From positions 1,364,001 to 1,428,000 of the forward strand of contig JAALGY010000057.1 of the NCBI GenBank assembly GCA_032358165.1: a stretch of DNA of 64,000 nucleotides, given 5' to 3'. This DNA comes from Diplosphaera chodatii. Its lineage: Eukaryota; Chlorophyta; Trebouxiophyceae; Prasiolales; Stichococcaceae. Under the pieces are notes generated by a model. That model did not search any database, was not told the DNA's origin, and saw nothing but the letters and a program-made list of their open reading frames with translations. Numbering within the stretch: position 1 is the first letter of the stretch; each line of letters starts with the position of its first letter. A program made the translations under genes and the position numbers. Shown here piece after piece: positions 1 through 12,027 of this stretch.

Positions 1-46
1 CCGGCACACTGCTGCTGTTGCGGCAGCAGCATTGAGCAGCGGCGAC

Positions 47-2345
47 ATGGTGCTACTGGCCAATATCAAATGGCCTGCAGTCGCTGGTGCCCTGGCAGCT
101 GGTCTGAGTGCCATTGCATTTGCAGATGCACGCAGAAAGACCAGGTGAGCCGATGGCTGTGCTGCTCTCCTGCCAAACCAGGCAGAAGCATCAGTGCATG
201 ACAACAAAGGCAGTATGATGTGAGGGGGTCGACTTAATGAGCTTCGGGTCGCGGCTGGCCTAAGCTCCGATGGTCTCCTGCCTACAGAGTGCCGCACCTG
301 CGGTATCAGAAGGCAGGGCTCATAGAGGCAATTGTGGACCAGTGTCCGAGCCTGGCTGCTGTGTACCGGGCATGCCCCTTTCTCACGAACGGGCACGTCG
401 AGACCATCTTTGCAGCTGTTGCGCGCGCTAACCCCAGCGTACAATACTACAGGCGATGTGTTATCATGCCAGACGGTGCTGCCATTGCACTTGACTACGA
501 GCTGCTGCCGCCAGAGCTGGTGAGTGCCATGATACTGGCCAGCTGCCATCCAGGTCCTCCCTCTGACACGTGCAGCATGATTTCATGACGATTGTGCGCT
601 GTGCAATGCACAGGAGTTGCCTGCAGATGCGCCGGTGGTGCTGCTGTTGCCTGGCCTTACTGGTGTGCTGAGCTGGATGTTTCCGCACAACCTGTCTCTC
701 AATGAACTGTGCCAAATATGCAATGCCCTGTTTGGCTCCATGAAGATGAGAGACAGTTGCATTCCTGTAGGTGGGTCGCACGACGTGTATGTGCAGCACA
801 TGGTTAAGCAGGCGAGGCAACGGGGGCTGCGAGCTGTGGTGTTCAACGGACGGGGTGAGGGGCACTGCAGTCACCTCACGTGCTGAGGTGGTAGCAGCGT
901 TTGCTTGGCATAGAATTACAGCGGAGTAACACTGCATCAAATGCTGGGTACTCTATGTGCAGGCACATCCGACAGCCCAGTCACAACACCACAGTTCTAC
1001 TCCGCATCCTACACGGAGGACACGCGGCGTGTCACCAACTACCTGGTCGAGCAGTTTCCGTCGTCGCCACTCGTTGCTGTCGGCTGGTCGCTGGGTGCCA
1101 ACATCCTGCTGAAGTGGGTGGTACAGATGCCTGGCGTGGCAGGCGCTGTGTAGAATGTGCATACCATGCTGGCACGAAACTGCTAGGTGTGCTCGCCTTT
1201 CCGACCTGGTTGCTCACCTGCTGCACAGATACCTTGGGGAGGAGGGTGCCAAGGCGCCCTTTGTGGCAGCGGCTTCCCTATGTAAGCTTGCACTTTTGCA
1301 ATATCGCGTAATTATTGATCAAGCTCGGGTGCAACAACGAGATGAGCGACATCCCCGCTGGCATGCAGGTAACCCGTTCAACCTGCCACTGGCAAATGCC
1401 AACTTTGAAAAAGGGTTCAATAGGTTCTACGACTACCGCCTGGCGCAGTCGCTCAGCACCATATACAGGCGGTACGTTGATCACTGCACACATACAATCA
1501 AGCTGGCCAGGGCAACAACAAGCAGGTGTGATAGATCCTTGAATTTGCTGCAGGCACATGCCATTGTTCTTGCGTCGTGCCGAGGCCTTCGACACACAAC
1601 TTGCGGCCGACTGCAAAACCATCCGCCAGTTTGACGATGCGATCACGCGCGTGGCATTTGGTAGGATGCGTGCAGCCAGCTCACCACAAAGCCTGTCGAC
1701 TTGCAGCTTTGTGCGCCTTTGACGCACAGAAGGTGCAACTCAAGCTCAGTCACTGATGGCTGCGGCTCAGGCTGGCCAAGCGTTGATGCGTACTACGAGG
1801 GCTCCTCGTCAGCAAAGGCGGTGCCAGACATCACCATTCCGACGCTGTGCATTCAGGCAACCTCGCACCCAACCCATCTCTGGATCTGGACTTTCACGAC
1901 ATCGATGTCTCACCTCCATTAGAGCCTTGTGTCCCTCGTGGTTCTATGCCGCCACACTGAAGCTCAGGACCTGGTTGAGCAATATCTGCTACAAGTGCAG
2001 GCGGCAGACGACCCCATTGCACCCGCTGAAGGCATTCCTTATGAGGCTCTGGCAGCAAACGACAACTGCATACTGGCAGGTGCGCACCCGTGGCAGTGGT
2101 ATGACGATGACTGAGTGTGCAGGTTGACAACTGTTCGTAGCAATCGCAGAGCGGCTTCTGCATGTGGTGCAGTGACGCCTGTGGGGGGTCATTTGGGCTG
2201 GGTCAGTCCCTCTGATCCGCTGGGCGCGCCCTCAGTGCACAATCAAGTCGTGGACTTCTTTTCGGCAGTGCTGGAAGCTCGGGAAACTGCTGCACCAAAG
2301 CCACCCTCTGAGGGCAAGCCAGTAGTGGCAGGCATGGTGCATTGA
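47..2345 (+). CDS. EMB8/YheT-type alpha/beta hydrolase
   Basis: Eleven exons join to 404 codons plus stop: 47-144, 288-519, 614-662, 771-854, 963-1113, 1229-1281, 1369-1471, 1554-1660, 1771-1856, 2001-2079, 2173-2345. The product matches the embryogenesis-associated EMB8 / bacterial YheT family: a TNGHVETIFA segment near the N terminus, GGSHD after the oxyanion strand, the nucleophile elbow GWSLGAN, the acid in DDPIAP and the catalytic histidine in GGHLGW. Residues 1-33 start MVLLANIKWP and contain an Ala-rich hydrophobic stretch, so a membrane anchor or targeting peptide is likely. The ATG at 47 is the first in-frame one visible, but the gene could begin upstream of the window. The exon ending at 1856 uses a GC donor. 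Substrate unknown; family members act on lipid or ester substrates. Tail-to-tail with the next gene. Confidence 0.9.
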
Positions 2346-2712
2346 TTCAGGCTGTGTACACTGAGTGCTATCAACCCCTTGTATACATTGCCTGCTTGGC
2401 TTGGCTCACACAGCAGGCTCATTGCAGTTCAGGACCGAAATCAGGTTGTCTCAACTATTGTGTTGCAATGCTGCCGTAATGCTCCCGCTGCCGACTGAGA
2501 CCCCACTACCCCACCCACCAGACACTCACTGCCACGAAGATGAATCGTCATGAATGTGGCAGCGGCGCTCTGTTGACCAGAAAAAGAATCGTCTGCAGCT
2601 GTGCAGCCGTCTCTGACACATCAAACATACACACAATGCAGTAGTAACCAACTCATCATACAGGCGAAGTGTTGGTGCAGCCCGAGCTACAGCCAGCGCG
2701 GCGTGAAGGGCA
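2346..2712. other. Convergent intergenic region
   Basis: This stretch lies between two genes that end towards each other, so it should hold both 3' UTRs and polyadenylation sites. I see no convincing coding exon and no conserved signal I can name. Confidence 0.6.
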
Positions 2713-4392
2713 CTAGGACCGGCGGCGGTTGTTGTCAGCAGCGCTGCGCCTCGTGCTGTTACGCTTCCCTCCACCCCCACCGGTACCCTGTGTGAACGTA
2801 AATTTGGCCCCACGGCGTCCGCTGGAGTGCGGCACGCCATTGACCACATGCCCGCCTCCTCTGGAGGACGCATGTGCCAGCTCCTGCAGCGCGTCCTTAT
2901 CTGGGATGTTTCTGAGACGCTGCGCCCACGCATACGGGTCGTCTGGGTCGGAGGCGTTGAACGTGGCGCCAAACGCCGGGCCGTCGGGCGGCGCGATGCC
3001 CAGCAGCGCCTCCTCCACAGCCGCGACAGCCGGGTCCACGGCCAGCACCGGCTCTGGCTTGGCTGCCATGGTGTCGAAGGGCGGCGCCAGGCTGTCCGGC
3101 GACACGCCGGTGGTGTTGAGGCTGTCATACCGCTGCTCCTCCACCACAACATCCTTCACGCCCGGCTGCCGCCGGCGCAGCTGCACGACGGGGTCCTTCC
3201 CGTGCAGCAGGCAGTCCACGGAGTCCTCCACCCAGTGCGTGACCCAGCAGGCGCGCTCTCGCATCTCGATGACCAGCGGGAAGGTGGGCGGCGCCTTGCG
3301 CTCCAGGATGCTCTTCTGCGTGCCCCGCGCCCGCGCCTCCTCGTCCCCGAGAGTTACGGAGCAGATGCCGCCAATGAGGTCTGACAGCGTCGGGTTCTTT
3401 ATCAAATTCTCGAGAAGCTGCCCGTGGGCTGTGCCGACCAGCTGCACACCGCGCTCAGCAATGCTGCGGCAGGCGAGGGCCTCCGCCTCGGTGCCAATCT
3501 CGTCTACGATGACGACCTCTGGCATGTGGTTCTCCACCGCCTCCACCATGACCCGGTGCTGCTGTGACGGGTCTGGCACCTGCATGCGCCGCGCGCCACC
3601 AATGGCGGGGTGTGGCACATCGCCATCACCGCCAATCTCGTTGGAGGTGTCAACGATGACGACTCGTTTGTGAAGGTCGTCTGACAGCACCCGCGCCATC
3701 TCCCTGATGACTGTGGTCTTCCCCACGCCTGGTCTGCCGAGGAACAGGAGCGAATGTGGCACTTCGATCATGTCGCGGATCATGTCCATGTGCCCGGTGA
3801 CGGCGCGGCCCACGCGGCAGGTCAGCCCCACCACCGTGCCCTTGCGGTTGCGCAGCGCCGAGATGCGGTGCAGGGTGCCCTGCACGCCGGCCCTGTTGTC
3901 GCCGCCAAACTCGCCCACTGCGTCCTCCGCTGCCTTCAGGTCCTCCCATGTGATCTCCTCGTCGCGCAAATACTCGCCGCCCATGACCCCGAGGAAGCGC
4001 GCCTCTGGCCGCCGCCCCAAGTCCAGCACAACCTCTAGAAGGCTGGAGCGCTGCGGGTGCTCCACCAGCGGTCCCCTGATGTCCGGCGGCAGCACCTCGA
4101 GCAGGGCGTCCAGGTCATCGCGCACCAGCACCGAGCCATCCTCTTCCGGCAGGCACTGCGGCTGCCCATCTGCAGAGCCTCTGGCAGTCGTGTCGCACGG
4201 CACGCGGTCGTGCTGCTGCGAGCGGCACAATCGGATGCCAGCTGCCTGTGCTGATTGCCGGCGCGCGCCCAGGGGCCCATGCGAACGGCCAGCTCGGCAT
4301 GCTGGCTGTGTAGAGTAGCTGACGTTGCAAAAGACGCCAGGTCGCCCTGACAATCTGACGATACCCTCGCCGAGCTGTTGCGCTGCGAGCAT
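2713..4392 (-). CDS. SPD1/Ycf45-like plastid P-loop ATPase (SpoIIIAA-like), intronless
   Basis: A single uninterrupted 559-codon frame. The first ATG is at 4392; the frame extends upstream but without another ATG. The N-terminal ~70 residues are Ser/Arg/Ala-rich with few acids, like a chloroplast transit peptide. A conserved domain follows (LLEVLPPDIR, VVLDLGRRPEARF), then Walker A GRPGVGKTT and Walker B VVIVDEIG. This is the layout of Ycf45 of cyanobacteria and algal plastids and of Arabidopsis SPD1 (seedling plastid development), related to SpoIIIAA ATPases; some members carry an R3H nucleic-acid-binding domain. The Ser/Gly/Arg-rich tail (GTGGGGGKRNSTRRS) may be disordered. The lack of introns is unusual for this window. 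Divergent from PIG-T with a 395-bp gap. Molecular role in algae unknown. Confidence 0.85.
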   Translation of the reverse strand: MLAAQQLGEGIVRLSGRPGVFCNVSYSTQPACRAGRSHGPLGARRQSAQAAGIRLCRSQQHDRVPCDTTARGSADGQPQCLPEEDGSVLVRDDLDALLEVLPPDIRGPLVEHPQRSSLLEVVLDLGRRPEARFLGVMGGEYLRDEEITWEDLKAAEDAVGEFGGDNRAGVQGTLHRISALRNRKGTVVGLTCRVGRAVTGHMDMIRDMIEVPHSLLFLGRPGVGKTTVIREMARVLSDDLHKRVVIVDTSNEIGGDGDVPHPAIGGARRMQVPDPSQQHRVMVEAVENHMPEVVIVDEIGTEAEALACRSIAERGVQLVGTAHGQLLENLIKNPTLSDLIGGICSVTLGDEEARARGTQKSILERKAPPTFPLVIEMRERACWVTHWVEDSVDCLLHGKDPVVQLRRRQPGVKDVVVEEQRYDSLNTTGVSPDSLAPPFDTMAAKPEPVLAVDPAVAAVEEALLGIAPPDGPAFGATFNASDPDDPYAWAQRLRNIPDKDALQELAHASSRGGGHVVNGVPHSSGRRGAKFTFTQGTGGGGGKRNSTRRSAADNNRRRS

Positions 4393-4787
4393 GGCGCCCT
4401 GTGGCTTGCGCCCTGCCAGGCGGCTACAGGTGGCGTGCTTCTCAGCTTTGAGAGTCACGTCACCCGGCAGGTGGAGCCTGCTGCAGGTGGAGTGCTGCAA
4501 CGGTGCATGCACGGGGCACCTCTGCTTTCGAAATCCTGCCGAACAGGGACGTTCACAACAAGCTCGCTGTGCAAGTTGTTATGCGTGGTGAACAACACAG
4601 CAGCTCATTTTGAAATCGGCTTCACGATCAACACCGAATATGCGCTCGGGTGCTCCTCAAGACCTCAACACCTCAAGAGAGAGCAGCCCCACTCCAGGGT
4701 GCCTGGATGCAAAATGCGATGCATGGCGTGACACTTTCCACAGACACAGTGGCGAGCGCACGCCTGCTGCGATCGGTGCGACACCGT

Positions 4788-7362
4788 ATGGTGCACAGCA
4801 GCACTTGGTGGCTGGCTGTGATATTGACGGCCACTGTTGCACTCAGTGCAACATCAGCGGCGCCGTTGCCTGAGCGCTTTTCAGAGGAGCTACTGCTGCA
4901 CCCTGTGCCGGGCAACCTTGTGGCGGTGAGTGATGTGAAATCATCTTGTCCATCACATCAGCGGCAGGCCGTGCCGCCTACGACACCAAGCCAAGGCTGA
5001 CGGCGTCCGCTGTGCTGCAGGCGCATCTGCACTTCCAGGTTGAAGGGGCGCTTGGCAGCAACCATGTGCTATTCCCAAGAGTCGTGGACCAGCTCGCTGC
5101 CGTCACAAACGTGTCAGAGTTCCACCTGGCGCTGACGCAAGGGCGCTGGGTGAGCCATTTGCCCAATCTGGCCCAGTGTACCGCCTGCCTATACACAGTG
5201 CAGCACATGCCCCGTTCATCCACTCCCAGCGTCATGTGCAACTTTGTCACACAGCACGCCCGCCGCTGGGGTCGTGCGCCGCTGCCGGCGGCACCTGCTG
5301 GCGCACAGCTTCGCGCACAGTTCCGGCGGGGGCTGCGCCAGGAGGTGAGGCCGCAGAATTCTGGAGTGATGGGGGACGCACCTGCAATGCGCTGACAGGA
5401 GGCGCGGTCCCCACCAGCGCTGGCAGCCGTCGCCAACAGTGCAGTCTTTGACTCTGCAGGCTGAGCGAAGCAGCTGGGGTGCCTTGGCGCACGGCCTCAG
5501 TGGCATCTTTTGCGGCTCGCTCAACTTCTTGGACGCTGAGGAACACGTCACTGCGCCGGCATTTGCGTTCGGCTCAGGGGCTGGGCACGGGCATCTCAGG
5601 CGAGCACTTTGCCACAGCACCCCTCTACTGCCTTTGCAGGCATATTGACATGCAGGACATGCAGCTGAATGGGAGGGACGTCCGTCGATATCCTGCAGGT
5701 CAGACTGGAGGTACGGAACGCTCCCCCGCGAGGCTGTGTGCACAGAGAACCTCACGCCCTGGCTGCGGCTGCTGCCATGCCGCGGAGCCGCAGGCCTGGC
5801 AGCCTTGCTGCATGGCCCCAAGGTCTTCTCGTCGCCATACACCTCCCTGACAGCCTCGCTAACAGCTTCGCCAGCAGCAGACGGCAGCACACGGCTTCGA
5901 CTGGCACAGACGCTCACGCTGCTGCTGCCACTGGAAGGGAACGGCGGTTGGAGTCTGCGCAGTCTCTTTGGGCAGGACGTTCAGGGTGCCTGCCCACTGG
6001 CGGCCCGCAGCGACGTGCATTTGAGGCTGCCATGGGACAGCACTGAGCCGCCAGGCAGCGAGCAGACAGCACAGCAGCTTGGCCTGTCTGTAGCACCATC
6101 ACACATGCGGCAGGCTGGCAAGTCGACCGTCCTGACTTACCAGCTCAGTGCAGCTGTGCCGCTGCAGCTGCACATTCAGCAGCCGCAAGCCGCATCCGGC
6201 GCACTTGCCGCGGCTGAGCAGCCAGCATTAGCTGTACACAGGCAGGCCACATATTTGCATGTGTACTGTTTACGTGCTGCTTCGTTGGCCATCCCCGTGT
6301 CAATATGTAAACTGAGCGCTGATCTTTGGCGCACAGACACGTGACGGGGCGGGGTGAGGAGCACGGCCGTATTCTCCTACAGGTTGACCTGGACACAGCA
6401 GTATGGGACGCTTCAAGCCCTAGCCAGCTGCACAGCACAGCAGCAGATGAGGAAGTCGGTGGCTTGCCGGACAAACAGCACGCTGCCAGCACTAGCAGCA
6501 CGCAGCTGTGCATATTTCAAGTGGTCCCCTGGTGGGCCCAGCTGTGGCTGCATACGCTGAGACTCCAGTATGATGGCCAGGTGCGCTGGGCAGTAGCCCT
6601 CTGATCCTGCCATATGCACCTGATGTCTTCAGTGGTGATCATAACCAAGCAAAACACAGCCTGAACCTTGCAGGCTGTTGCCCCGGAGGCCGCAGTTGCA
6701 CGGCGTCGCATCATGCCCGGGGAGAATCGCACCTCGCCAGCGCAGCTGGAGCTCTGCCTGGCGGTGCCTCACGGCACCCAGTCGCTGACGCTGAGCATCG
6801 ACTTCCAGAAGGCGTTTCTGACAGTGTTCGAACACCCTCCCGATGCTTCCAGGTCAGCTATGTGCAGCCATCTGGGCTCTAGCCGAGTGCACTGCAAGTG
6901 GGCAGGACGACCGCAGCCATGCATCCAGTGTTGGCTTTTCGCTGCAGGGGTTTGGACCTGCCAGCAACAGTGGTCACTTTGCTGCCAGCCGGTAGCAGCG
7001 GGGGACGGCGCGTGGCATCGCAGCTGGGTAGCCCACTGTTTCAGCACCAGCAGGCCCAACCACAGACACAGGTGGCAAGTGAGGGCGCTGTCGTCCAGCT
7101 GGCGCAGCCAGACTTCAGCATGCCGTACAATGTGTGCTGCCTGACCAGCACGGTGCTGGCAGTGTTCCTTGGCGCCATGCTGAACGCACTGCTGCGGCGG
7201 GAGGCCCCGAAGCTGTCCCAGCAGCAGGAGGCCGCAGCCTCGCGCCGCCGCAAGCTGCGGGTCGCGGTTGTGCTTGCGGCATTTGCAGGCGCTGCGGTCT
7301 ACCTTGACAAAGGCCTGCAAACCACCCTCAGACAGTATACTGAGGTGTTGACTGGGAGCTGA
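4788..7362 (+). CDS. PIGT: GPI transamidase subunit PIG-T (Gpi16)
   Basis: Eight exons give about 632 residues: 4788-4925, 5021-5149, 5255-5344, 5460-5599, 5699-~6262, 6337-6580, 6674-6852, 6948-7362. PIG-T is the lumenal subunit of the ER complex that attaches GPI anchors to proteins. Diagnostic matches are LTQGRW, SGIFCGSLNFLD, LPREAVCTENLTPW followed by RLLPC, VVPWWAQLWLHTL and PDFSMPYNV. The chosen start MVHSSTWWLAVILTATVALS is a typical signal peptide; in-frame ATGs upstream would bury it. A single C-terminal membrane segment (LRVAVVLAAFAGAAVYL) precedes the stop, as in the family. The exon ending at 5599 uses a GC donor (CAG|GCGAGC), required for frame. The ~6262/6337 junction is the least certain. 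Confidence 0.9.
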
Positions 7363-7625
7363 GCAGCTGACAGCTGTGCGCAGCACTGATGTGCCATGTA
7401 GTGGTGGTCAACACCAGCGCATCAAGGCATTCTGACCATGTGAAAGAGGGACCGAGCCATGCCAGACGAGACACTAAGGATAGCTCGTTCGAATAACTGG
7501 AAAGGCCTCCTGTACCACACACTCCCTTCCAGGCAAGCTCATGTTCTGTTTCCAGTGGTTCAGCCAGGACAGCAGAATGGCCGTGCTATGCATCCGACCG
7601 CAGCCCGAGATTCGGCACCCCTGAA

Positions 7626-9721
7626 CTAAGCGTACATCACGCCCAGGTTGGCCTTCTTCTTGGCCTGAACCTGGACGATGCCCTCATTGAAGTCTTCGTG
7701 GTTGACCTCCAGGGCATCGCGCCGCAGCGCCAGCATGCCCGCCTCCACACACACCGCTTTGAGCTGCGCCGCATTAAAGTCGTCCGTGCCGCGGGCCAGC
7801 TCCTCAAAGTTCACATCCGGCCTGCACGGGCAGCACCCCGCTGTCGAATCAATATTAGAACAGAGCCGACGAGCTGACGCCTCCAGCATGCTAGTCAGCT
7901 GCACACAACAAGGCACCACTCACCCGACATTCATCTTGCGGGAGTGGATCTGCAGGATCTTGGCGCGGGCGTCCTCATTGGGGTGCGGGAACTCGACCTT
8001 TCGGTCCAGCCGCCCCGACCGCATGAGTGCTGGGTCCAGGATGTCTGCCCTGTTGGTGGCTGCGATCACCTGCAGATTTCAAGGCTTGCCTGGGTCAGGA
8101 TTGACTGCCTCTGCCGCTGATCAGGGACCAACCCTGCGTGACCCTGCTTTGCACAAAAAGGAAAAGATCAACACACAGCGGTCCACCTTGATGCTCTCCT
8201 CGCTGCCAAAGCCATCCAGCTGGTTGAGCAGCTCCAGCATGGTGCGCTGCACCTCGCGGTCGCCGCTGAGCTCGCTGTCGAAGCGCTTTGTGCCGATGGC
8301 ATCGATCTCGTCAATGAAGATGATCGCCGGCGCCTTCTCCTTTGCCAGTGCAAAGGCATCCCGCACCTGCGACGCAGCGGGTTCTCTCAGAAACTGGCCG
8401 GGGCACAAACACTCGTCCACACTGCATGGCTTCATGTCTGCTGTGACATGTCGCGCACACACTGCCAGTCACAAGTAGCGAGGGGCGCACCAGCTTTGCG
8501 CCATCGCCGATGAACATCTGCACCAGCTGTGGGCCGGCAAGCTTCAGGAATGTGGCATTGGTCTGCGCCGCGCAGGCACGAGCCAGCAGGGTCTTGCCTG
8601 TGCCTGGCGGCCCATAGAGCAACACGCCTGCATCCGACACACGTCGCAGAATCAGCAAGTATTTTAAGCATGGCAGCAATCCCACACTTTATAATCTCGA
8701 TGGAGGCACCGCCAGCGCCAGTTGAAGCCTGCCGCATGCGCACGAGCACACCTTTTGGCGGTCGGATGCCAAGCGCCTTGAACTTGTCCTTGTGCGTGAC
8801 GGGCAGCACAATGGCCTCCACCAGCTCCTTGATCTGTTTGTCGAGGCCACCCACATCGGAGTAGTCCTCGCTCGGCTTCTCGTCAACCTGCGATGCGTGA
8901 ACAGCCTGTTGCAGTTATGTGTCAGTCTGATGTCCCTGCCCACAATGCAGCACACAGCATGCGCGTCTGCATCCGTTGGTTGCAGGGGGAGCCAGCTGTT
9001 TGGCATCAGCCAAGCATCAGTGCAGGCCCCCTGGACCGCAACCACAGTGGTCCTGCAAGCAGAAAGGGCGCAGCACCGCCACACCTCCATGGCCTTGACG
9101 CGGGAGTCGTACTCGGCGGGCAGCGTGTCCAGGATGAGGTAGCTGTCCTTGTTGACGCCCACCAGGTCGCCCGGCTTCAGCTTGTCGGCGTCCACCAGGC
9201 CCACCACCGGCAGGAAGATCGTCTGCCGCGTGCTGGTCTTCAGCACCACGCACTTGCCCTGCCGTTGGCTGTCCAGGTCCACCGCCGCACCGTCCTCCTG
9301 TTTGCACATGGCATGGTGAGCTGCAAGCTGTCTCTGCAGCCTGAAGCAGAACACACATGGCACCCAGCGTCCTGGCGGGCTCACACCACCACATGCTACA
9401 CGCTGTTGCAGCACTGACGCGCGTGTAGGCACATGTCGAGCGTCACGAACGCACCTCTTCGTCATCCGGGCTGACGTCCAGGATCTCGACCACATTGCCG
9501 ACCAGGTACGGCAGCTGGTTGCTCAACTTGATCTTTTCCTTGTTCTCCTTTATCTTTTCTTTGAGCCCGCTCTGCTCCAGCCCCAGCCGCGTGCTCTCGT
9601 CCCGCAGCACCCGAATCTCGTTGTCCAGCAGCCGGCTGCGGCGCTTCAGGTCGTCTGCTGACATGGTCTGGAAATCCTCTGGCAGAGCATCGCCGCCCGC
9701 ATCTTCGAACACATCCTCCAT
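7626..9721 (-). CDS. RPT5: 26S proteasome regulatory ATPase RPT5
   Basis: Seven exons (9455-9721, 9085-9297, 8752-8887, 8491-8627, 8187-8366, 7924-8069, 7626-7821) sum to 424 codons plus stop, the usual RPT5 length. RPT5 is one of six AAA ATPases in the base of the 19S regulatory particle, which unfolds ubiquitinated substrates. Visible are the N-terminal coiled coil ([11 protein letters not shown]), the OB domain ([15 protein letters not shown]), Walker A GPPGTGKT, Walker [12 protein letters not shown], and the second-region match [15 protein letters not shown]. The C terminus is NLGVMYA; the Y-A end is compatible with the HbYX-type tail that docks in the 20S core. All junctions keep frame and the family sequence. 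Head-to-head with the transporter gene. Confidence 0.97.
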
Positions 9722-10343
9722 GGCGACTCAGTGCTGATGGCTCAAGGATGACCCGTTCACGCCGGTGGAATTTGATGGCCGAGCCTGCTGCCTCATGCCT
9801 GACCGCTCAGCATAGCGCTGCTGCTGGTGGTTGGATATGGCGCACAGGCTGTGTTGAAAAACCAGATGGCCACGCACCCTCCTGAATGCCAACTCCGAAG
9901 CAAGCTTGCCAATGTCGCCGATGAATTTCGGAGCAGCAAGCCGGTGTCGCTGGCAAGCCGGGCAGTTCACGATGTAGCAGGCTTCACAGGGTTATAAAAC
10001 GCACCTCCGAGCCGTTCAAACAGCGGTCGATGGATACGAGTGTACCAAGCTGAGGTCCCAAGAGCAAGAAGTCAATTGCGAGCATGTCACCAGCTATAGC
10101 AGCGACACCTAATGGCGTAAGGTCATAGTTACTGTCAGTAAGCTGACTGGCGGGAAGCGCTTGCCACATCAGCTTCAAGCCAGATGTGCCCGGCGAGTGG
10201 CGTGACCCCTGTGTCCGGATTATGTGTGAGCCACAAACACACTGTCCTCCTTTGACGCAATCACACCCTACAAGATCGCACGCCTCAGGTCCTGCCTTCC
10301 CCTGCACACGGTGTCGCTGCAAGGCGGGTCCTGGCAACCCCCG
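9722..10343. promoter_or_regulatory. Divergent promoter region RPT5 / GDT1-like
   Basis: A 622-bp gap between two divergently transcribed genes, so both promoters and 5' UTRs must lie here. No clear TATA box or known proteasome-gene element is visible. A reverse-strand frame (9984-10337) has a short ankyrin-like stretch but no supporting exon context. Confidence 0.45.
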
Positions 10344-12027
10344 ATGCAGTCAGCATTGCAACACAGTCCCTGGACGTGCAGGTAGGAGCTCCAATCCCAG
10401 ATCTGATATGTATGATTAGTCAGCTGCTGAGCGGGACTCCCTGCAAGGTATCGGTATACTTCTCTGTGCCCAGGTTGCGGAGCGGCAAGAGGCTGCATCT
10501 GCAGGTCGCAGCATCATCGCAGCTGGTACTCCCTTCCATCTCGTTGCGGCGACCGTTTGTGGGCACACGTTCGAGGAGGACAGGTACTGGTTGTTTTTGT
10601 GTGACAGCACTGATCCACATGTGCCTGCCATTCATACGTACTTGATGACGCCAACTGGCTGCCATGCCAAGCGTCAGTCTTGCCTCAAAGCAATTTATGT
10701 GCACGGCAGATGACACCCAGCGGTGGGGCCGGGAGGCGCATGCGCTTGTGCACCGACAAACCCACAGTCGAGACAAACTGTGCTGCACAGCCAGCGCCAG
10801 TGACGCGAGCGCAAGTGATGCGTCCATGCCGCCAGCTCGGCCCCCGGAGCTTGAGCAGTACGTTGTCGATGTAGCAGCTCCAAACCTGTGAGGGTCTCAT
10901 CGTTCGCACATTTGGTTCTCACTCATGCTGATTGTGGTTGCAGGGCAGCAGTGCGGAACAAGCTCTGGACAGCGTCAATGATTGTCATAGCGGCCACAGG
11001 GATGTTGTGGCTGTATAAAGAAGGGTACACAGCATCTTTGAAGGTACCCAGATGAGGAGTCGGATCATGCATTTTGCTGCCTTGAAAAGTGCCAAAGTGT
11101 CCCTGCAAGCTCCACACAAATGGCAGATGCATTGCAGGAGTACGTGGCCAAATCGCAGCTTGGCAGATCTGGCTTCCCTGCAGCATTTTCCTTGATATTC
11201 TTGTCCGAGATCGGCGACAAGACATTCTTTATTGCGGCACTGCTGGCAGCCAAGTTTGGCCGCTGGCTCAGCTTCAGTGCATCGGTGCTGTCACTGTCGG
11301 TCATGACAGTCGTGTCAGTTGCAATTGGTCAGTCCTTCCGGCACGTGCCAGAATTCATGAAGAGCGGGCTGCCAATTGGCGAATGGGCCAGCGTGGCGCT
11401 GCTGGTGTACTTTGGCATTCGCACAATCAAGGTGAGTCGGCAGTGTCCATGTTCCTGGGCTGATGTCAGGCGTCACACTTGTCGGCCTTGCTGAACTTGA
11501 GACGAATCAACAAGCAGTAGACGGCATTGGGGGTGTGGCATGCACAAGCAGGATGCTTGGGACACGCCGGAGGGCACGGATGGCGGGGAGCTGGAGGGGG
11601 CGCGGGACTCTGTCGACTCAGCGGAGGCGAGTGGCAGGATCAGCGGCAAGTCGGCGTGGCAGGCGTTCGTTCAGGTCGCGACGCTGATCTTTGTGGCTGA
11701 GTGGGGCGACCGGTCGATGCTGGCGACCATCGTGCTGGCGGTCTCACAGTCACCAGTTGGTAAGAGCTAGTGCACTGCTGGACGCAGATTCGATGCTGTA
11801 TTGGACGGTCGATCACCTCATGCAACAAGTTATTCGTGGCTGATATTCTTCGATGCCCACGAACAGGCGTAGCGGGCGGTGCAATAGCTGGGCATGCAGT
11901 TGCGACGCTGCTGGCCGTGCTGGGTGGTGCTTTTGCTTCAAAATACATGTCCGAGAAGACCATCGGTTACCTTGGCGGGACCCTATTTCTTGCATTTGCA
12001 GCTGCGACACTGCTGGGTGTGTACTGA
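10344..12027 (+). CDS. GDT1: GDT1/PAM71-like chloroplast Mn2+/Ca2+ transporter (UPF0016)
   Basis: Seven exons sum to 338 codons plus stop: 10344-10381, 10474-10583, 10791-10887, 10944-11024, 11110-11431, 11552-11759, 11867-12027. The product has the two signature motifs of the UPF0016/GDT1 family, SEIGDKTFF in the first half and AEWGDRSML in the second, each followed by hydrophobic membrane helices. Family members move Mn2+ or Ca2+; plant PAM71/CMT1 supply the thylakoid and stroma. The first ~80 residues (MQSALQHSPWTCR, then basic and Ser-rich) look like a transit peptide, so a plastid location is likely. The acidic linker DSVDSAEASG lies between the two halves. The 11110 acceptor ends in AAG rather than CAG and is inferred from frame. 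Confidence 0.9.

Noticed and set aside
2729..4318. Long plus-strand frames (2729-3673 and 3707-4318)
   Set aside because: They lie antisense to the SPD1/Ycf45-like gene, whose reverse-strand protein has clear Walker motifs; these are GC-rich shadow frames.
9984..10337. Minus-strand frame with an ankyrin-like stretch (DLTPLGVAAIAGDMLAIDF)
   Set aside because: Only one weak repeat-like segment, no adjoining exon with family support, and it falls in a divergent promoter region.
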